A stretch of DNA of 64,000 bases from Phocaeicola plebeius DSM 17135 (GTDB taxonomy: Bacteria; Bacteroidota; Bacteroidia; Bacteroidales; Bacteroidaceae): contig NZ_DS990119.1 of assembly GCF_000187895.1 (NCBI RefSeq), positions 434,001-498,000 on the forward strand. The letters run 5' to 3'. The notes below the pieces were generated by a model. The model was not told the origin of the DNA. It saw only the letters and a program-made list of their open reading frames with translations, and ran no database searches. Below are positions 46,100 to 55,582 of the stretch, piece by piece. The translations under genes and the position numbers were made by a program. The first letter of the stretch is position 1; every line of letters starts with the position of its first letter.

Positions 46100-47215
46100 A
46101 TGGAAAAAAGAGTACTACATATAACAGAGAAGTTACAAGCAGCTGGAATTGAATCATTTATAATGAATATGTATAGAAACATTAACCGAAAAAATGTACA
46201 GTTCGACTTTTATGTAACTAGAAATGAAAATGAATTTTATGATAAAGAAATAAATCAACTCGGAGGGAAAAAATTTACTTCAAGCATAAAGAATAAATCT
46301 ATTATATTAAAAATAATTATTGAAAGCTTCTATTTATATCATTTCTTAAGAAAACATAAATACTCAATTGTACATCTTCATACATGTACACCATTAAGAA
46401 TTTTATATCTACTTGCTGCAAAATTTGCAGGCGTAAACACACGTATTATACACTCACACAGTGCAGCTATCTCTGAAAAATCAAAACTAAAATATTTCAT
46501 CTATTCTTTATTTAGATTACTAATAAAACACTCAGCAAATTACTATTTTGCATGCTCTGAAGCAGCTGCACAATGGATGTATAATCGTTCTATCTTACAG
46601 GATAAACACTATCAAGTCATTTACAATGGAATAAATACACAAGATTTTGCTTTTGACAATATAACAAGATCAACATATCGAAAGGCATTAAATATTGAAG
46701 ATAAATTTGTTATATGCCATACCGGACGCTTTTTAGAACAAAAAAACCAAAGTTTTTTAGTCGAGCTAATGGAAGAATTAATTAAAATAGATAATAATGT
46801 GATTCTATTATTGATAGGAACCGGATATATGGAAGAGCAAATAAAAAATATGATAAAAAATAAACATCTAGAGAAATATATTCATTGCTTAGGAGTAAGA
46901 TCCGATGTCTCACAACTTTTACAAGCTGCAGATTGTTACGTTATGCCATCTCTATATGAAGGATTACCTGTAGCAGCCGTAGAAGCCATTTGTGCCGGAT
47001 TACCATGTATATTATCTGAGAATATTACAAAAGAAGTTGATATCTGTAATAATATACCCTTTATTTCTTTGAATGCATCAAAAGAAACATGGATAGCTGC
47101 AATAATTAAAGCCAAGGAATGGAAAAGGCAAGATATCTCGGTAAAAGTTAAAGAAGCCGGATATGACGTACATGATGTTGCTAATAAGTTAGAACAATTT
47201 TATTGCTTACATTGA
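46100..47215 (+). CDS. Glycosyltransferase family 4 (EpsF-like)
   Basis: 371 residues. MEKRVLHITEKLQAAGIESFIMNMYRNI at the start and HSHSAA in the acceptor domain are typical of capsular GT4 enzymes; the donor domain has ICHTGRFLEQKNQSFLVEL and PSLYEGLPVAAVEAICAGLPC. Cytoplasmic, peripheral to the membrane. Donor unknown. Confidence 0.88.
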   Translation: MEKRVLHITEKLQAAGIESFIMNMYRNINRKNVQFDFYVTRNENEFYDKEINQLGGKKFTSSIKNKSIILKIIIESFYLYHFLRKHKYSIVHLHTCTPLRILYLLAAKFAGVNTRIIHSHSAAISEKSKLKYFIYSLFRLLIKHSANYYFACSEAAAQWMYNRSILQDKHYQVIYNGINTQDFAFDNITRSTYRKALNIEDKFVICHTGRFLEQKNQSFLVELMEELIKIDNNVILLLIGTGYMEEQIKNMIKNKHLEKYIHCLGVRSDVSQLLQAADCYVMPSLYEGLPVAAVEAICAGLPCILSENITKEVDICNNIPFISLNASKETWIAAIIKAKEWKRQDISVKVKEAGYDVHDVANKLEQFYCLH

Positions 47216-47224
47216 TTTATAAAT

Positions 47225-48121
47225 ATGACTAAAGTATCTATTATTGTCCCTTTTTATGAAGGAGAAAGATTTATTAATAATCTCAAACAATTATATCAAT
47301 CGATTGCAATTGAAGCAAATAAAAAAGGAATTAAATTAGAGGTTATAATTGTTAATGACAGCCCTTGGATTCAATTATCAACTACTAGTTTCAAGAATAA
47401 CAATTTATATGAATTAAAGATTATTACAAATGACCAAAATTATGGAATACATCTATCACGTATTAATGGTATAAAACACTCCACTGGAGAATATATTATA
47501 ATGCTTGACCAAGATGATATTATAGAAGCAAATACCTTATATAGTCAAGTTCAGTTAGCACAAAAAAACAATGCCGATTGCATTATATCCAATGGCATTA
47601 TGAAAGGCAAAAACGAAAATAAGATTATAATAAATACCAACGGAAAAAAATATTGGTGCTGTAGAAACTTACCTTACCTTATATCAAACAATTTATTAAG
47701 TTCTCCAGGACAATGCTTAATTAAGAAAAAATCAATTCCAGAGTTTTGGATGGAAAATATCCTAAAAACTAATTGTTCTGATGATGTTTATCTTTGGATT
47801 TTGCTTTTCAGAAAACAAAATAAAATTATTTATAATGATAAAATTCTTTATACACATGTATATACAGGTACAAATTGCTCATTAGATAAACTAAATGGAA
47901 TAGAATCAGATTTAAAAGTTAATTCTCTTTTAAGAGAAAGCAATCAGATTTCTCCTTTTTTATTATATTTACATAAACGGAAATGTTTTTACAATAAAAA
48001 AAGGTTACAATCAAAACTTATAGCAGGTTTGATATATATTGATTACTATCTCATAATGATTCTATTTAAAACAATTATGTACCTAACTAATTTGACTTAT
48101 GATACAAATTATAAAGGATGA
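47225..48121 (+). CDS. Glycosyltransferase family 2
   Basis: 298 residues. GT-A core: VSIIVPFYEGERFINNLKQL, VIIVNDSPW, and the DxD region IIMLDQDDIIEANTL. A late DDVYLWILLFRK is also typical. Inverting transferase using a nucleotide-sugar. Its last 23 nt overlap the start of the acetyltransferase gene. Confidence 0.88.
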   Translation: MTKVSIIVPFYEGERFINNLKQLYQSIAIEANKKGIKLEVIIVNDSPWIQLSTTSFKNNNLYELKIITNDQNYGIHLSRINGIKHSTGEYIIMLDQDDIIEANTLYSQVQLAQKNNADCIISNGIMKGKNENKIIINTNGKKYWCCRNLPYLISNNLLSSPGQCLIKKKSIPEFWMENILKTNCSDDVYLWILLFRKQNKIIYNDKILYTHVYTGTNCSLDKLNGIESDLKVNSLLRESNQISPFLLYLHKRKCFYNKKRLQSKLIAGLIYIDYYLIMILFKTIMYLTNLTYDTNYKG

Positions 48122-48616
48122 TTTCATCAGATATTGTACTTATTTTAAAATAAAACCAACTATTATTTCATTCATAAAAATGTATTTATTAAATAGTTGT
48201 TTTCACTCAGTTGTATTACATCGAATTAAATCATCCAATAAAACTTTATACTACATTTTAAGATTATGTACTGGAAGAGGTCAATCTTGTTTGTATATCT
48301 TAACAAAAAAAGTTGGTAAAGGTTTTATGGTTCACCATGGATTTGCAACAATTATAAATGCTGAGGAAATCGGTAATAATTGTTTAATATACCAACAAGT
48401 TACCATTGGGATGAAAGGAATATATAAACCCGTAATTGGAGATAATGTAACTATTACATGCGGAGAAAAATATTAGGGAATGTCAAAATAGGGAATAACG
48501 TTATAGTTGGTTCTAATGCTGTTGTAGTTAAAGATATTCCCGATAATAGTATGGTTGCTGGAATACCAGCTAAAATCATCAAACGATATAATCCCTCAAC
48601 TCAAGAATGGTACTAA
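48099..48616 (+). pseudogene. Serine acetyltransferase-like gene, frameshifted at an A5 run
   Basis: The first 125 codons end at 48476 after VTITCGEKY. The family sequence continues in the +1-related frame: [19 protein letters not shown], then [20 protein letters not shown], to a TAA at 48616. Adding one A to the A5 run at 48466-48470 restores a single ORF of about 172 codons with left-handed beta-helix repeats (GKGFMVHHGFATIINAEEIG). Such enzymes O-acetylate sugars in capsule loci. The break is either a true inactivating or phase-variable indel, or a sequencing error. Confidence 0.85.
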
Positions 48617-48630
48617 TATAATCAAAAAAA

Positions 48631-49767
48631 ATGAAAATAGCATTCATAAGCACACGAGGCATACCTAATAACTATGGAGGCTTCGAACAATTTGCCGAAT
48701 ATATTTCGGTAGGGTTGGCGAAACGCGGTCATGAAATTGTAGTTTATTCACCTCATTTCCACCCATATAAAGAAAAGAGCTACAAAGGAGTACGCATAAA
48801 ACATATATATAGTCCTGAGACCTGGATGGGAAGCTCAGTAGGAAGTTTCTTCTATGATTTTTCCTCACTGAAAGATGCATTAAAGAAAGAAAAATTCGAT
48901 ATCATTTATGAAGCAGGCTATACTAGTATTGTACCAGCATACATCTGGTTTAATGTAAAGAATATCAAATATCCTATCTTTACAACCAATATGGACGGAC
49001 TAGAATACAAACGTACAAAATTCAACAAATGGGTACAGAAATTTGTATTTTGGGAAGAACGAATGACTGTAAAGCATAGTCATTATTTGATAGCTGACAA
49101 TATGGGTATTCATGACTATTATAAGGAGAAGTATGGTAAAGAAAGTAAATTTCTAGCATACGGAGCTGATATTCATGATAACTACAATGAAGATTTTTTA
49201 AAGGAGTTTGGTTTAGAAGCAAATAATTATTACTTGCTTGTTGCCCGTTTGGAACCAGAAAACAATATCGTAATGGCAATAGAAGGGTATCTTGCATCGA
49301 AAGAAAATAGTAAGCGTCCACTTATTATTGTTGGAAAAACAAATACACCACATGGAAAAGAATTAGTGACAAAATATGGAAATGAAAAATCCATACGTTT
49401 TGTAGGAGGAATATATGATTTTGACAAATTAAATTCTATCCGCCATTTTTCATTTGCCTATTTCCATGGTCATAGCGTAGGAGGAACAAATCCCTCTTTA
49501 CTGGAAGCTATGGCTTCAGATTGTTTTATCTTAGCCAATAATAATATTTTCAATAAAGCTGTTTTAGGCGAGAATGCTTTATATTATTCAGATAATACCA
49601 CTGTAACGGAATTGTTGAATAACATTGACGACTTAGCCCAAACACATAAAAAAAATTTTATTGAAAATAATCTTGAAATTATTCGAAAAGACTATTCTTG
49701 GGAAAAGCTAGTAGATGAACATGAAAAATATTTCCTTTGGTTATTAGAAGAATATAAAAAGAAATAA
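48631..49767 (+). CDS. Rhamnosyltransferase-like GT4 (DUF1972 type)
   Basis: 378 residues. It begins [26 protein letters not shown], the signature of the DUF1972 N-terminal domain found in beta-1,4-rhamnosyltransferases of capsule loci (Cps2T-like), and ends with a GT4 donor domain ([35 protein letters not shown]). The dTDP-L-rhamnose genes start 20 nt downstream, supporting this specificity. Last gene of the AT-rich cassette. Confidence 0.88.
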   Translation: MKIAFISTRGIPNNYGGFEQFAEYISVGLAKRGHEIVVYSPHFHPYKEKSYKGVRIKHIYSPETWMGSSVGSFFYDFSSLKDALKKEKFDIIYEAGYTSIVPAYIWFNVKNIKYPIFTTNMDGLEYKRTKFNKWVQKFVFWEERMTVKHSHYLIADNMGIHDYYKEKYGKESKFLAYGADIHDNYNEDFLKEFGLEANNYYLLVARLEPENNIVMAIEGYLASKENSKRPLIIVGKTNTPHGKELVTKYGNEKSIRFVGGIYDFDKLNSIRHFSFAYFHGHSVGGTNPSLLEAMASDCFILANNNIFNKAVLGENALYYSDNTTVTELLNNIDDLAQTHKKNFIENNLEIIRKDYSWEKLVDEHEKYFLWLLEEYKKK

Positions 49768-49786
49768 AACTAAATTGTTGGATATT

Positions 49787-50692
49787 ATGAAAGGTATCGT
49801 ATTAGCCGGCGGCAGCGGCACACGCCTCTACCCCATCACTAAGGGAGTGAGCAAACAGATGCTCCCCGTATTTGACAAACCGATGATTTATTACCCAATT
49901 TCGGTACTGATGCTAGCGGGTATTCGTGAGATTCTGATTATCTCTACACCTTACGACTTGCCGGGATTCCAACGTTTGCTGGGTGACGGCAGTAACTTCG
50001 GAGTGCATTTCGAATATGCAGAACAGCCTTCACCCGATGGGCTGGCTCAAGCTTTCATTATCGGAGAAAAGTTTATCGGCAATGATTCTGCTTGTCTGGT
50101 ATTGGGCGACAACATCTTCCACGGTAACGGCTTGAGTGCTATGCTACGCGAAGCAGTACGTACCGCAGAAGAAGACAAAAAGGCCACGGTATTCGGCTAC
50201 TGGGTAAGCGACCCTGAACGTTACGGAGTGGCAGATTTCGATAAGGACGGGAACTGTCTTTCTATTGAGGAAAAACCTCAGCATCCAAAGTCAAACTATG
50301 CAGTGGTCGGTTTATATTTCTACCCGAACAAGGTGGTAGAAGTAGCTAAGAACATCAAACCATCTGCTCGTGGGGAACTGGAAATTACCACAGTAAACCA
50401 GCGATTCTTGGAAGATGGAGAACTGAAAGTACAGACTTTGGGCCGTGGATTTGCATGGCTGGATACAGGTACACACGACTCACTGGCAGAAGCTTCTACC
50501 TACATCGAGGTGATAGAAAAACGCCAGGGACTGAAAGTGGCTTGTCTGGAAGGAATTGCCTACCGTATGGGATGGATTACTGCGGACAAACTGCGTGAAG
50601 AAGCACAGCCTATGCTGAAAAACCAGTACGGACAGTACTTGCTGAAAGTGATTGAGGAAGTAGAACGTACGGGGAAAGCAAACCTCGATTAA
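49787..50692 (+). CDS. rfbA: Glucose-1-phosphate thymidylyltransferase
   Basis: 301 residues from the ATG of [16 protein letters not shown] (an in-frame Met four codons upstream is not part of the family). Nucleotidyltransferase signature [21 protein letters not shown]. It makes dTDP-glucose, step 1 to dTDP-L-rhamnose. Base composition returns to the chromosomal norm here, right after the AT-rich cassette. Confidence 0.95.
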   Translation: MKGIVLAGGSGTRLYPITKGVSKQMLPVFDKPMIYYPISVLMLAGIREILIISTPYDLPGFQRLLGDGSNFGVHFEYAEQPSPDGLAQAFIIGEKFIGNDSACLVLGDNIFHGNGLSAMLREAVRTAEEDKKATVFGYWVSDPERYGVADFDKDGNCLSIEEKPQHPKSNYAVVGLYFYPNKVVEVAKNIKPSARGELEITTVNQRFLEDGELKVQTLGRGFAWLDTGTHDSLAEASTYIEVIEKRQGLKVACLEGIAYRMGWITADKLREEAQPMLKNQYGQYLLKVIEEVERTGKANLD

Positions 50693-50735
50693 TGAGTTAA
50701 AAGTTAATAGTTAAAAAGTAAAAGACTTATCTATT
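50693..50735. repeat. AT-rich dispersed intergenic repeat between rfbA and rfbC
   Basis: gagttaaaagttaatagtta and aaaagtaaaag; same module as at 19465 and 30755. Confidence 0.5.
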
Positions 50736-50743
50736 CAGATAAA

Positions 50744-51307
50744 ATGGAAGTAATTAAAACTGCGATAGAGGGTGTGGTGATTATTGAGCCACGTATCTTT
50801 AAAGATGCCAGAGGGTATTTCTTCGAATCATTCTCACAGCGGGAATTCGAAGAGAAAGTGGGAAAAATCAATTTTGTACAGGACAATGAAAGCATGTCGT
50901 CCTATGGGGTGATGCGTGGACTGCATTTCCAGCGTCCACCTTACACGCAAAGCAAACTGGTACGTTGTGTGAAGGGTGCCGTGCTGGATGTAGCTGTAGA
51001 CATTCGCAAAGGAAGTCCTACTTACGGACAGCATGTGGCCGTGGAACTGACGGAAGACAATCACCGCCAGTTCTTCATTCCGCAGGGCTTCGCCCACGGA
51101 TTTGCCGTACTGAGTGAAACAGCCATCTTCCAGTACAAATGTGACAACTTCTATCATCCGGAAGCAGACGGGGGAATCAGCATTTTGGACGACTCACTGG
51201 GCATTGACTGGCGCATTCCGACCGAACACGCCATTCTGAGCGAAAAAGATACCAAGCATCCGCTATTGAAAGACTTTGATTCACCATTCGAATTCGGAGC
51301 TTTCTAA
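50744..51307 (+). CDS. rfbC: dTDP-4-dehydrorhamnose 3,5-epimerase
   Basis: 187 residues, standard length. Cupin-like epimerase with IIEPRIFKDARGYFFESF, MRGLHFQRPPYTQSKLVR (catalytic His in LHFQ) and QFFIPQGFAHGFAVLSE. Step 3 of dTDP-L-rhamnose synthesis. Confidence 0.95.
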   Translation: MEVIKTAIEGVVIIEPRIFKDARGYFFESFSQREFEEKVGKINFVQDNESMSSYGVMRGLHFQRPPYTQSKLVRCVKGAVLDVAVDIRKGSPTYGQHVAVELTEDNHRQFFIPQGFAHGFAVLSETAIFQYKCDNFYHPEADGGISILDDSLGIDWRIPTEHAILSEKDTKHPLLKDFDSPFEFGAF

Positions 51308-51352
51308 AAAAGAGATTCTACACATTTTTCATTCTTTAATTCTTCATTAAAA

Positions 51353-52264
51353 ATGAATATACTTGTGACAGGCGCCAACGGACAACTGGGTAACGAGATG
51401 CGCCTTATCAGCAAAGAGATGACCGACCACTTCATTTTTACAGATGTAACGGAAGTGGAAGGACTGGAAACTACCCTACTCGACATTACCAATCTGGAAG
51501 CGGTAAAGGAAGTGGTAAAAACGCACAAGGTGGATTGCATCGTAAACTGTGCAGCCTACACCAATGTGGACAAAGCGGAAACAGACGTAGATTTCTGCCG
51601 CACACTCAATGCCAAGGCACCGCAAAATCTGGCCATCGCGATGAAAGAAGCTGGTGGTCTGCTGGTACATGTATCTACGGACTATGTGTTTGGCGGTGAC
51701 CCTTACAACATTCCTTGTCGGGAAGACCAGAAAGGCACTCCTACTGGAGTGTATGGTTTGACCAAGCTGGAAGGGGAAGAAAATATCAAGGCAGCCGGAT
51801 GCGACTACGTGATTATCCGTACAGCCTGGCTGTATTCTGAATTCGGCAAAAACTTCGTGAAAACCATGCTGAACCTGACGGCTACCAAACCGCAACTGAA
51901 AGTGGTGTTCGACCAGGCAGGTACTCCGACCTATGCATACGACCTGGCAAAAGCCATTGAAGTCGTGCTGAAGGATTATACCAAAGAACAGCCGGCATCG
52001 GCCTACAGCAAAACGGGAATCTATCATTTCAGCAACGAAGGGGTTTGTTCCTGGTATGACTTTACCAAGACGATTGCCGCTATGGCTGGTCACATGGAAT
52101 GTGACATTCAGCCTTGCCACAGCAACGAGTTCCCAAGCCCGGTGAAACGCCCGGCTTACTCGGTACTGGACAAGACTAAAATCAAGGAAACCTTCGGTAT
52201 CCGCATTCCTTACTGGACAGATTCACTAAAAGTGTGCATCGAAAACTTGACAAAGAATAATTAA
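51353..52264 (+). CDS. rfbD: dTDP-4-dehydrorhamnose reductase
   Basis: 303 residues. Rossmann motif TGANGQLGNE, catalytic triad region STDYVFGGD with YGLTKLEGE (Tyr and Lys). Reduces dTDP-4-keto-rhamnose to dTDP-L-rhamnose with NAD(P)H. Between rfbC and rfbB. Confidence 0.95.
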   Translation: MNILVTGANGQLGNEMRLISKEMTDHFIFTDVTEVEGLETTLLDITNLEAVKEVVKTHKVDCIVNCAAYTNVDKAETDVDFCRTLNAKAPQNLAIAMKEAGGLLVHVSTDYVFGGDPYNIPCREDQKGTPTGVYGLTKLEGEENIKAAGCDYVIIRTAWLYSEFGKNFVKTMLNLTATKPQLKVVFDQAGTPTYAYDLAKAIEVVLKDYTKEQPASAYSKTGIYHFSNEGVCSWYDFTKTIAAMAGHMECDIQPCHSNEFPSPVKRPAYSVLDKTKIKETFGIRIPYWTDSLKVCIENLTKNN

Positions 52265-52282
52265 CCCTCAAATTATCTTATT

Positions 52283-53428
52283 ATGGCTACATTCAAACGT
52301 AACATATTGATTACCGGTGGTGCCGGATTTATCGGCAGCCACGTGGTGCGTCTTTTTGTAAACAAGTATCCGGAATACCGTATCATCAACCTGGACAAGC
52401 TGACGTATGCAGGTAACCTGGCTAACCTGAAAGACATTGAAAACCAGCCAAACTATGTATTTGTAAAAGCGGACATCTGCGATTATGAAAAGATGCAGGA
52501 ACTGATGCAGCAGTATCAGATAGACGGTATCATCCATTTGGCAGCTGAAAGCCATGTGGACCGCTCCATCAAAGATCCGTTCACTTTTGCCCGTACGAAC
52601 GTAATGGGTACGTTGTCTCTGCTACAGGCTGCCAAAGTGTACTGGGAAAGTCTGCCGGAAAAATACGAGGGTAAACGTTTCTACCACATCTCTACAGATG
52701 AAGTGTACGGAGCATTGGAACTGACTCATCCGGAAGGTGTGAAACCACCGTTCACTACCACGGCATCCTCTTCTGAACACCATCTGGCTTACGGAAAAGA
52801 TTTCTTCTATGAAGATACGAAATACAATCCGCACAGCCCCTACTCTGCCAGCAAGGCAAGCAGTGACCACTTTGTACGGGCCTTCCACGACACCTACGGC
52901 ATGCCAACCATCGTAACCAACTGTTCAAACAACTACGGACCATATCAGTTCCCGGAAAAACTGATTCCGCTGTTCATCAACAACATCCGTCACCGCAAAC
53001 CGCTGCCAGTATATGGCAAGGGCGAGAACGTGCGCGACTGGCTGTATGTGGTAGATCATGCACGTGCCATCGACGTTATTTTCCACAACGGTAAGATTGC
53101 AGAAACATATAACATTGGTGGTTTCAATGAATGGAAGAACATTGACATCATTAAAGTAGTGATTAACACAGTAGACCGTCTGCTGGGACGCAAGGAAGGC
53201 GAAGATATGGACTTGATTACGTATGTAACCGACCGCCTGGGCCACGACATGCGTTATGCCATCGACTCTACCAAGCTGCAAAAAGAACTGGGCTGGGAAC
53301 CAAGCTTGCAGTTTGAAGAAGGTATTGAAAAGACGGTACGCTGGTATCTGGACAACCAGGAATGGATGGACAACGTAACAAGCGGTGACTATCAGAAATA
53401 TTACGAAAGCATGTATAAAAACAGATAA
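52283..53428 (+). CDS. rfbB: dTDP-glucose 4,6-dehydratase
   Basis: 381 residues, somewhat longer than the usual 350-360. NAD-binding [20 protein letters not shown] with the catalytic Thr-Asp-Glu, [10 protein letters not shown] with Tyr-Lys. Step 2 of the pathway. 2 nt before the dehydrogenase gene. Confidence 0.95.
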   Translation: MATFKRNILITGGAGFIGSHVVRLFVNKYPEYRIINLDKLTYAGNLANLKDIENQPNYVFVKADICDYEKMQELMQQYQIDGIIHLAAESHVDRSIKDPFTFARTNVMGTLSLLQAAKVYWESLPEKYEGKRFYHISTDEVYGALELTHPEGVKPPFTTTASSSEHHLAYGKDFFYEDTKYNPHSPYSASKASSDHFVRAFHDTYGMPTIVTNCSNNYGPYQFPEKLIPLFINNIRHRKPLPVYGKGENVRDWLYVVDHARAIDVIFHNGKIAETYNIGGFNEWKNIDIIKVVINTVDRLLGRKEGEDMDLITYVTDRLGHDMRYAIDSTKLQKELGWEPSLQFEEGIEKTVRWYLDNQEWMDNVTSGDYQKYYESMYKNR

Positions 53429-53430
53429 CT

Positions 53431-54762
53431 ATGAATACAAAAATAAACATTGCTGTAGCAGGTACAGGCTATGTAGGCCTGTCCATTGCTACCCTACTCG
53501 CACAGCATCATCAAGTGGTTGCGGTAGACGTGATTCCTGAAAAGGTAGAGAAAATCAACAACCGTATCAGCCCGATTCAGGATGAATACATCGAAAAGTA
53601 TCTGGCAGAAAAGGAACTGAACCTTACTGCTACACTGGACGGGGCTTCGGCTTACAAAAACGCAGATTTCGTAGTCATCGCAGCTCCTACAAACTATGAT
53701 CCGGTAAAGAACTATTTCGATACTAGCCATGTGGAAGAAGTAATAGATTTAGTTCTTGAAGTAAATCCGGATGCGGTAATGGTAATCAAGAGTACCATCC
53801 CGGTGGGTTACTGCCGCAGCTTATACGTGAAATATGCAGAAAAGTTCCGTAACACTCCAGCCCTGGCAAGAAAGAAATTCAACCTGCTGTTCTCACCGGA
53901 GTTCTTGCGTGAAAGCAAAGCATTGTATGACAACCTCTACCCTAGCCGTATCATCGTAGGCTTCCCGAAATTCATTGACGGACGAGACGAAGAAAACGAA
54001 GCTATCAAAGCTATCGCTGGAGAACACCTGGAGGAAAAAGCGAAAGAATTTGCCGCTTTACTACAGGAAGGTGCCATCAAGGAAAACATCGATACATTGT
54101 TTATGGGATTGAAGGAGGCAGAAGCAGTGAAATTGTTTGCCAATACTTACCTGGCACTGCGCGTAAGCTATTTCAACGAATTGGATACGTATGCCGAAGT
54201 GAAGGGACTGGACACACAGGCCATCATTCAGGGTATTTGTCTGGACCCGCGTATCGGTACGCACTATAATAACCCGAGTTTCGGATACGGTGGTTACTGT
54301 CTGCCGAAAGATACTAAACAGTTACTGGCCAACTATCAGGATGTACCGGAAAACTTGATTCAGGCCATCGTAGAAAGTAACCGTACACGTAAGGACTTTA
54401 TCGCTGACCAGGTGCTGAAGAAAGCCGGATATTATGATTATTACAATCGTGGAGACTTCAATCCGGAAGCTGAAAAGCAATGTGTAATCGGCGTATACCG
54501 CCTGACCATGAAATCGAACAGTGACAATTTCCGTCAGAGCTCAATTCAGGGGGTTATGAAGCGTATCAAGGCCAAAGGAGCTACGGTCATCATCTATGAA
54601 CCGACACTGGAAAACGGAAGTACCTTCTTCGGTTCGAAAGTGGTAAACAACCTGGATGAATTCAAAGCTACCAGCAATGCCATCATTGCCAACCGTTACG
54701 ATGCGTGTCTGGATGATGTGAAAGATAAAGTGTACACTCGCGATATCTTTAGAAGAGACTAA
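53431..54762 (+). CDS. ugd: UDP-glucose 6-dehydrogenase
   Basis: 443 residues. N-terminal NAD domain ([17 protein letters not shown]), [33 protein letters not shown], and the catalytic Cys in [15 protein letters not shown]. This matches UDP-glucose dehydrogenase, giving UDP-glucuronate, in contrast to the ManNAc dehydrogenases. Suggests a uronic acid in the polymer. Last gene of the operon; a 15-bp hairpin follows. Confidence 0.92.
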   Translation: MNTKINIAVAGTGYVGLSIATLLAQHHQVVAVDVIPEKVEKINNRISPIQDEYIEKYLAEKELNLTATLDGASAYKNADFVVIAAPTNYDPVKNYFDTSHVEEVIDLVLEVNPDAVMVIKSTIPVGYCRSLYVKYAEKFRNTPALARKKFNLLFSPEFLRESKALYDNLYPSRIIVGFPKFIDGRDEENEAIKAIAGEHLEEKAKEFAALLQEGAIKENIDTLFMGLKEAEAVKLFANTYLALRVSYFNELDTYAEVKGLDTQAIIQGICLDPRIGTHYNNPSFGYGGYCLPKDTKQLLANYQDVPENLIQAIVESNRTRKDFIADQVLKKAGYYDYYNRGDFNPEAEKQCVIGVYRLTMKSNSDNFRQSSIQGVMKRIKAKGATVIIYEPTLENGSTFFGSKVVNNLDEFKATSNAIIANRYDACLDDVKDKVYTRDIFRRD

Positions 54763-54785
54763 ATTAACAAGAAGTTTAAGAGAAT

Positions 54786-54829
54786 CTCCTATTTCTGTAG
54801 TTACAATAAACTGTAGAAATAGGAGTTTT
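54786..54829 (+). terminator. Terminator of the polysaccharide operon
   Basis: CTCCTATTTCTGTAG (54786-54800) pairs with CTGTAGAAATAGGAG (54811-54825, with two G-U pairs), followed by TTTTC; 24 nt after the ugd stop. Confidence 0.8.
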
Positions 54830-55035
54830 CTATTATTTCAAAAGGTATTGTTATGAAAGGAAAAGATTTAAGAAACAAGAATAAAGAATCGTTCCTCAAA
54901 GCGAACAGTACGGATTAATGAAAAACGATCCAAAGTGCTTTCAATATTTTGTTCCAATGATATAAGCTGGTTTCAACAAATGGAGGAACAGACATCATCA
55001 AAGAAAGCTATAAACTTACAAAGGACAATAACAAA
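54830..55035. other. Spacer between the polysaccharide operon and the LytTR gene
   Basis: No convincing gene. A 22-codon ORF starts at 54853 without recognisable features; its expression is doubtful. Confidence 0.4.
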
Positions 55036-55533
55036 ATGAAACAACTAAACCAAGAGATGGTCATTATTCTTCCGAAAGGTATGGAGAACATACCGGTAAG
55101 AGTGATACACGACGACAATACGACTGAGTTGACAGTGAAGCTCGTGAACCAGCCTGCAAAGGGGAGAACGTGTATGGAGTCGGAGAATCTGCATACTGCC
55201 ATTTATCATCAGAACCGCTATGAGCATGTGCCGATGAATGAAATAGAATGGATTGAGGCTAACGGAAGCTACTGCCATGTACATACGGTGAAGAACAGGA
55301 AAATTACGCTGTCATACCCGCTGAGACTGATACAGGACGTGCTTCCGGAACAGGCATTTATCCGCATTCACCGCTCGTATCTTATCAACATAGATCATAT
55401 TAAATTTATTGACGGAAACTGTGTCATGGTGGGCGGCAGATTCTTAAAGATTGGGAAAGAATACCAGAAAAGGCTGCTCGACAGATTCGTTTTCCTGGGT
55501 GTGCGGAATAAGCCCAAATGTGAAACGGAATGA
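55036..55533 (+). CDS. Stand-alone LytTR DNA-binding regulator
   Basis: 165 residues. The C-terminal half is a LytTR domain: EIEWIEANGSYCHVHTVKNRKITLSYPLRLIQDVLPEQAFIRIHRSYLINIDHIKF. The N-terminal half lacks a receiver domain; it has no clear partner domain and no phospho-acceptor Asp. In Bacteroides such orphan LytTR proteins often regulate surface or bacteriocin-type genes; here it lies between the polysaccharide operon and the C11 protease operon (convergent). Target unknown. Confidence 0.88.
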   Translation: MKQLNQEMVIILPKGMENIPVRVIHDDNTTELTVKLVNQPAKGRTCMESENLHTAIYHQNRYEHVPMNEIEWIEANGSYCHVHTVKNRKITLSYPLRLIQDVLPEQAFIRIHRSYLINIDHIKFIDGNCVMVGGRFLKIGKEYQKRLLDRFVFLGVRNKPKCETE

Positions 55534-55540
55534 GATGAAA

Positions 55541-55577
55541 CAGGTATTGAAGCTCTGGCAGAAAGCTTCAATACCTG
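55541..55577. terminator. Bidirectional hairpin between the LytTR and C11 genes
   Basis: CAGGTATTGAAGCT (55541-55554) and its perfect complement (55564-55577) with a 9-nt loop. It lies between two converging stop codons (55533 and 55583). It has no long U-run. Confidence 0.7.
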
Positions 55578-55582
55578 AATGA

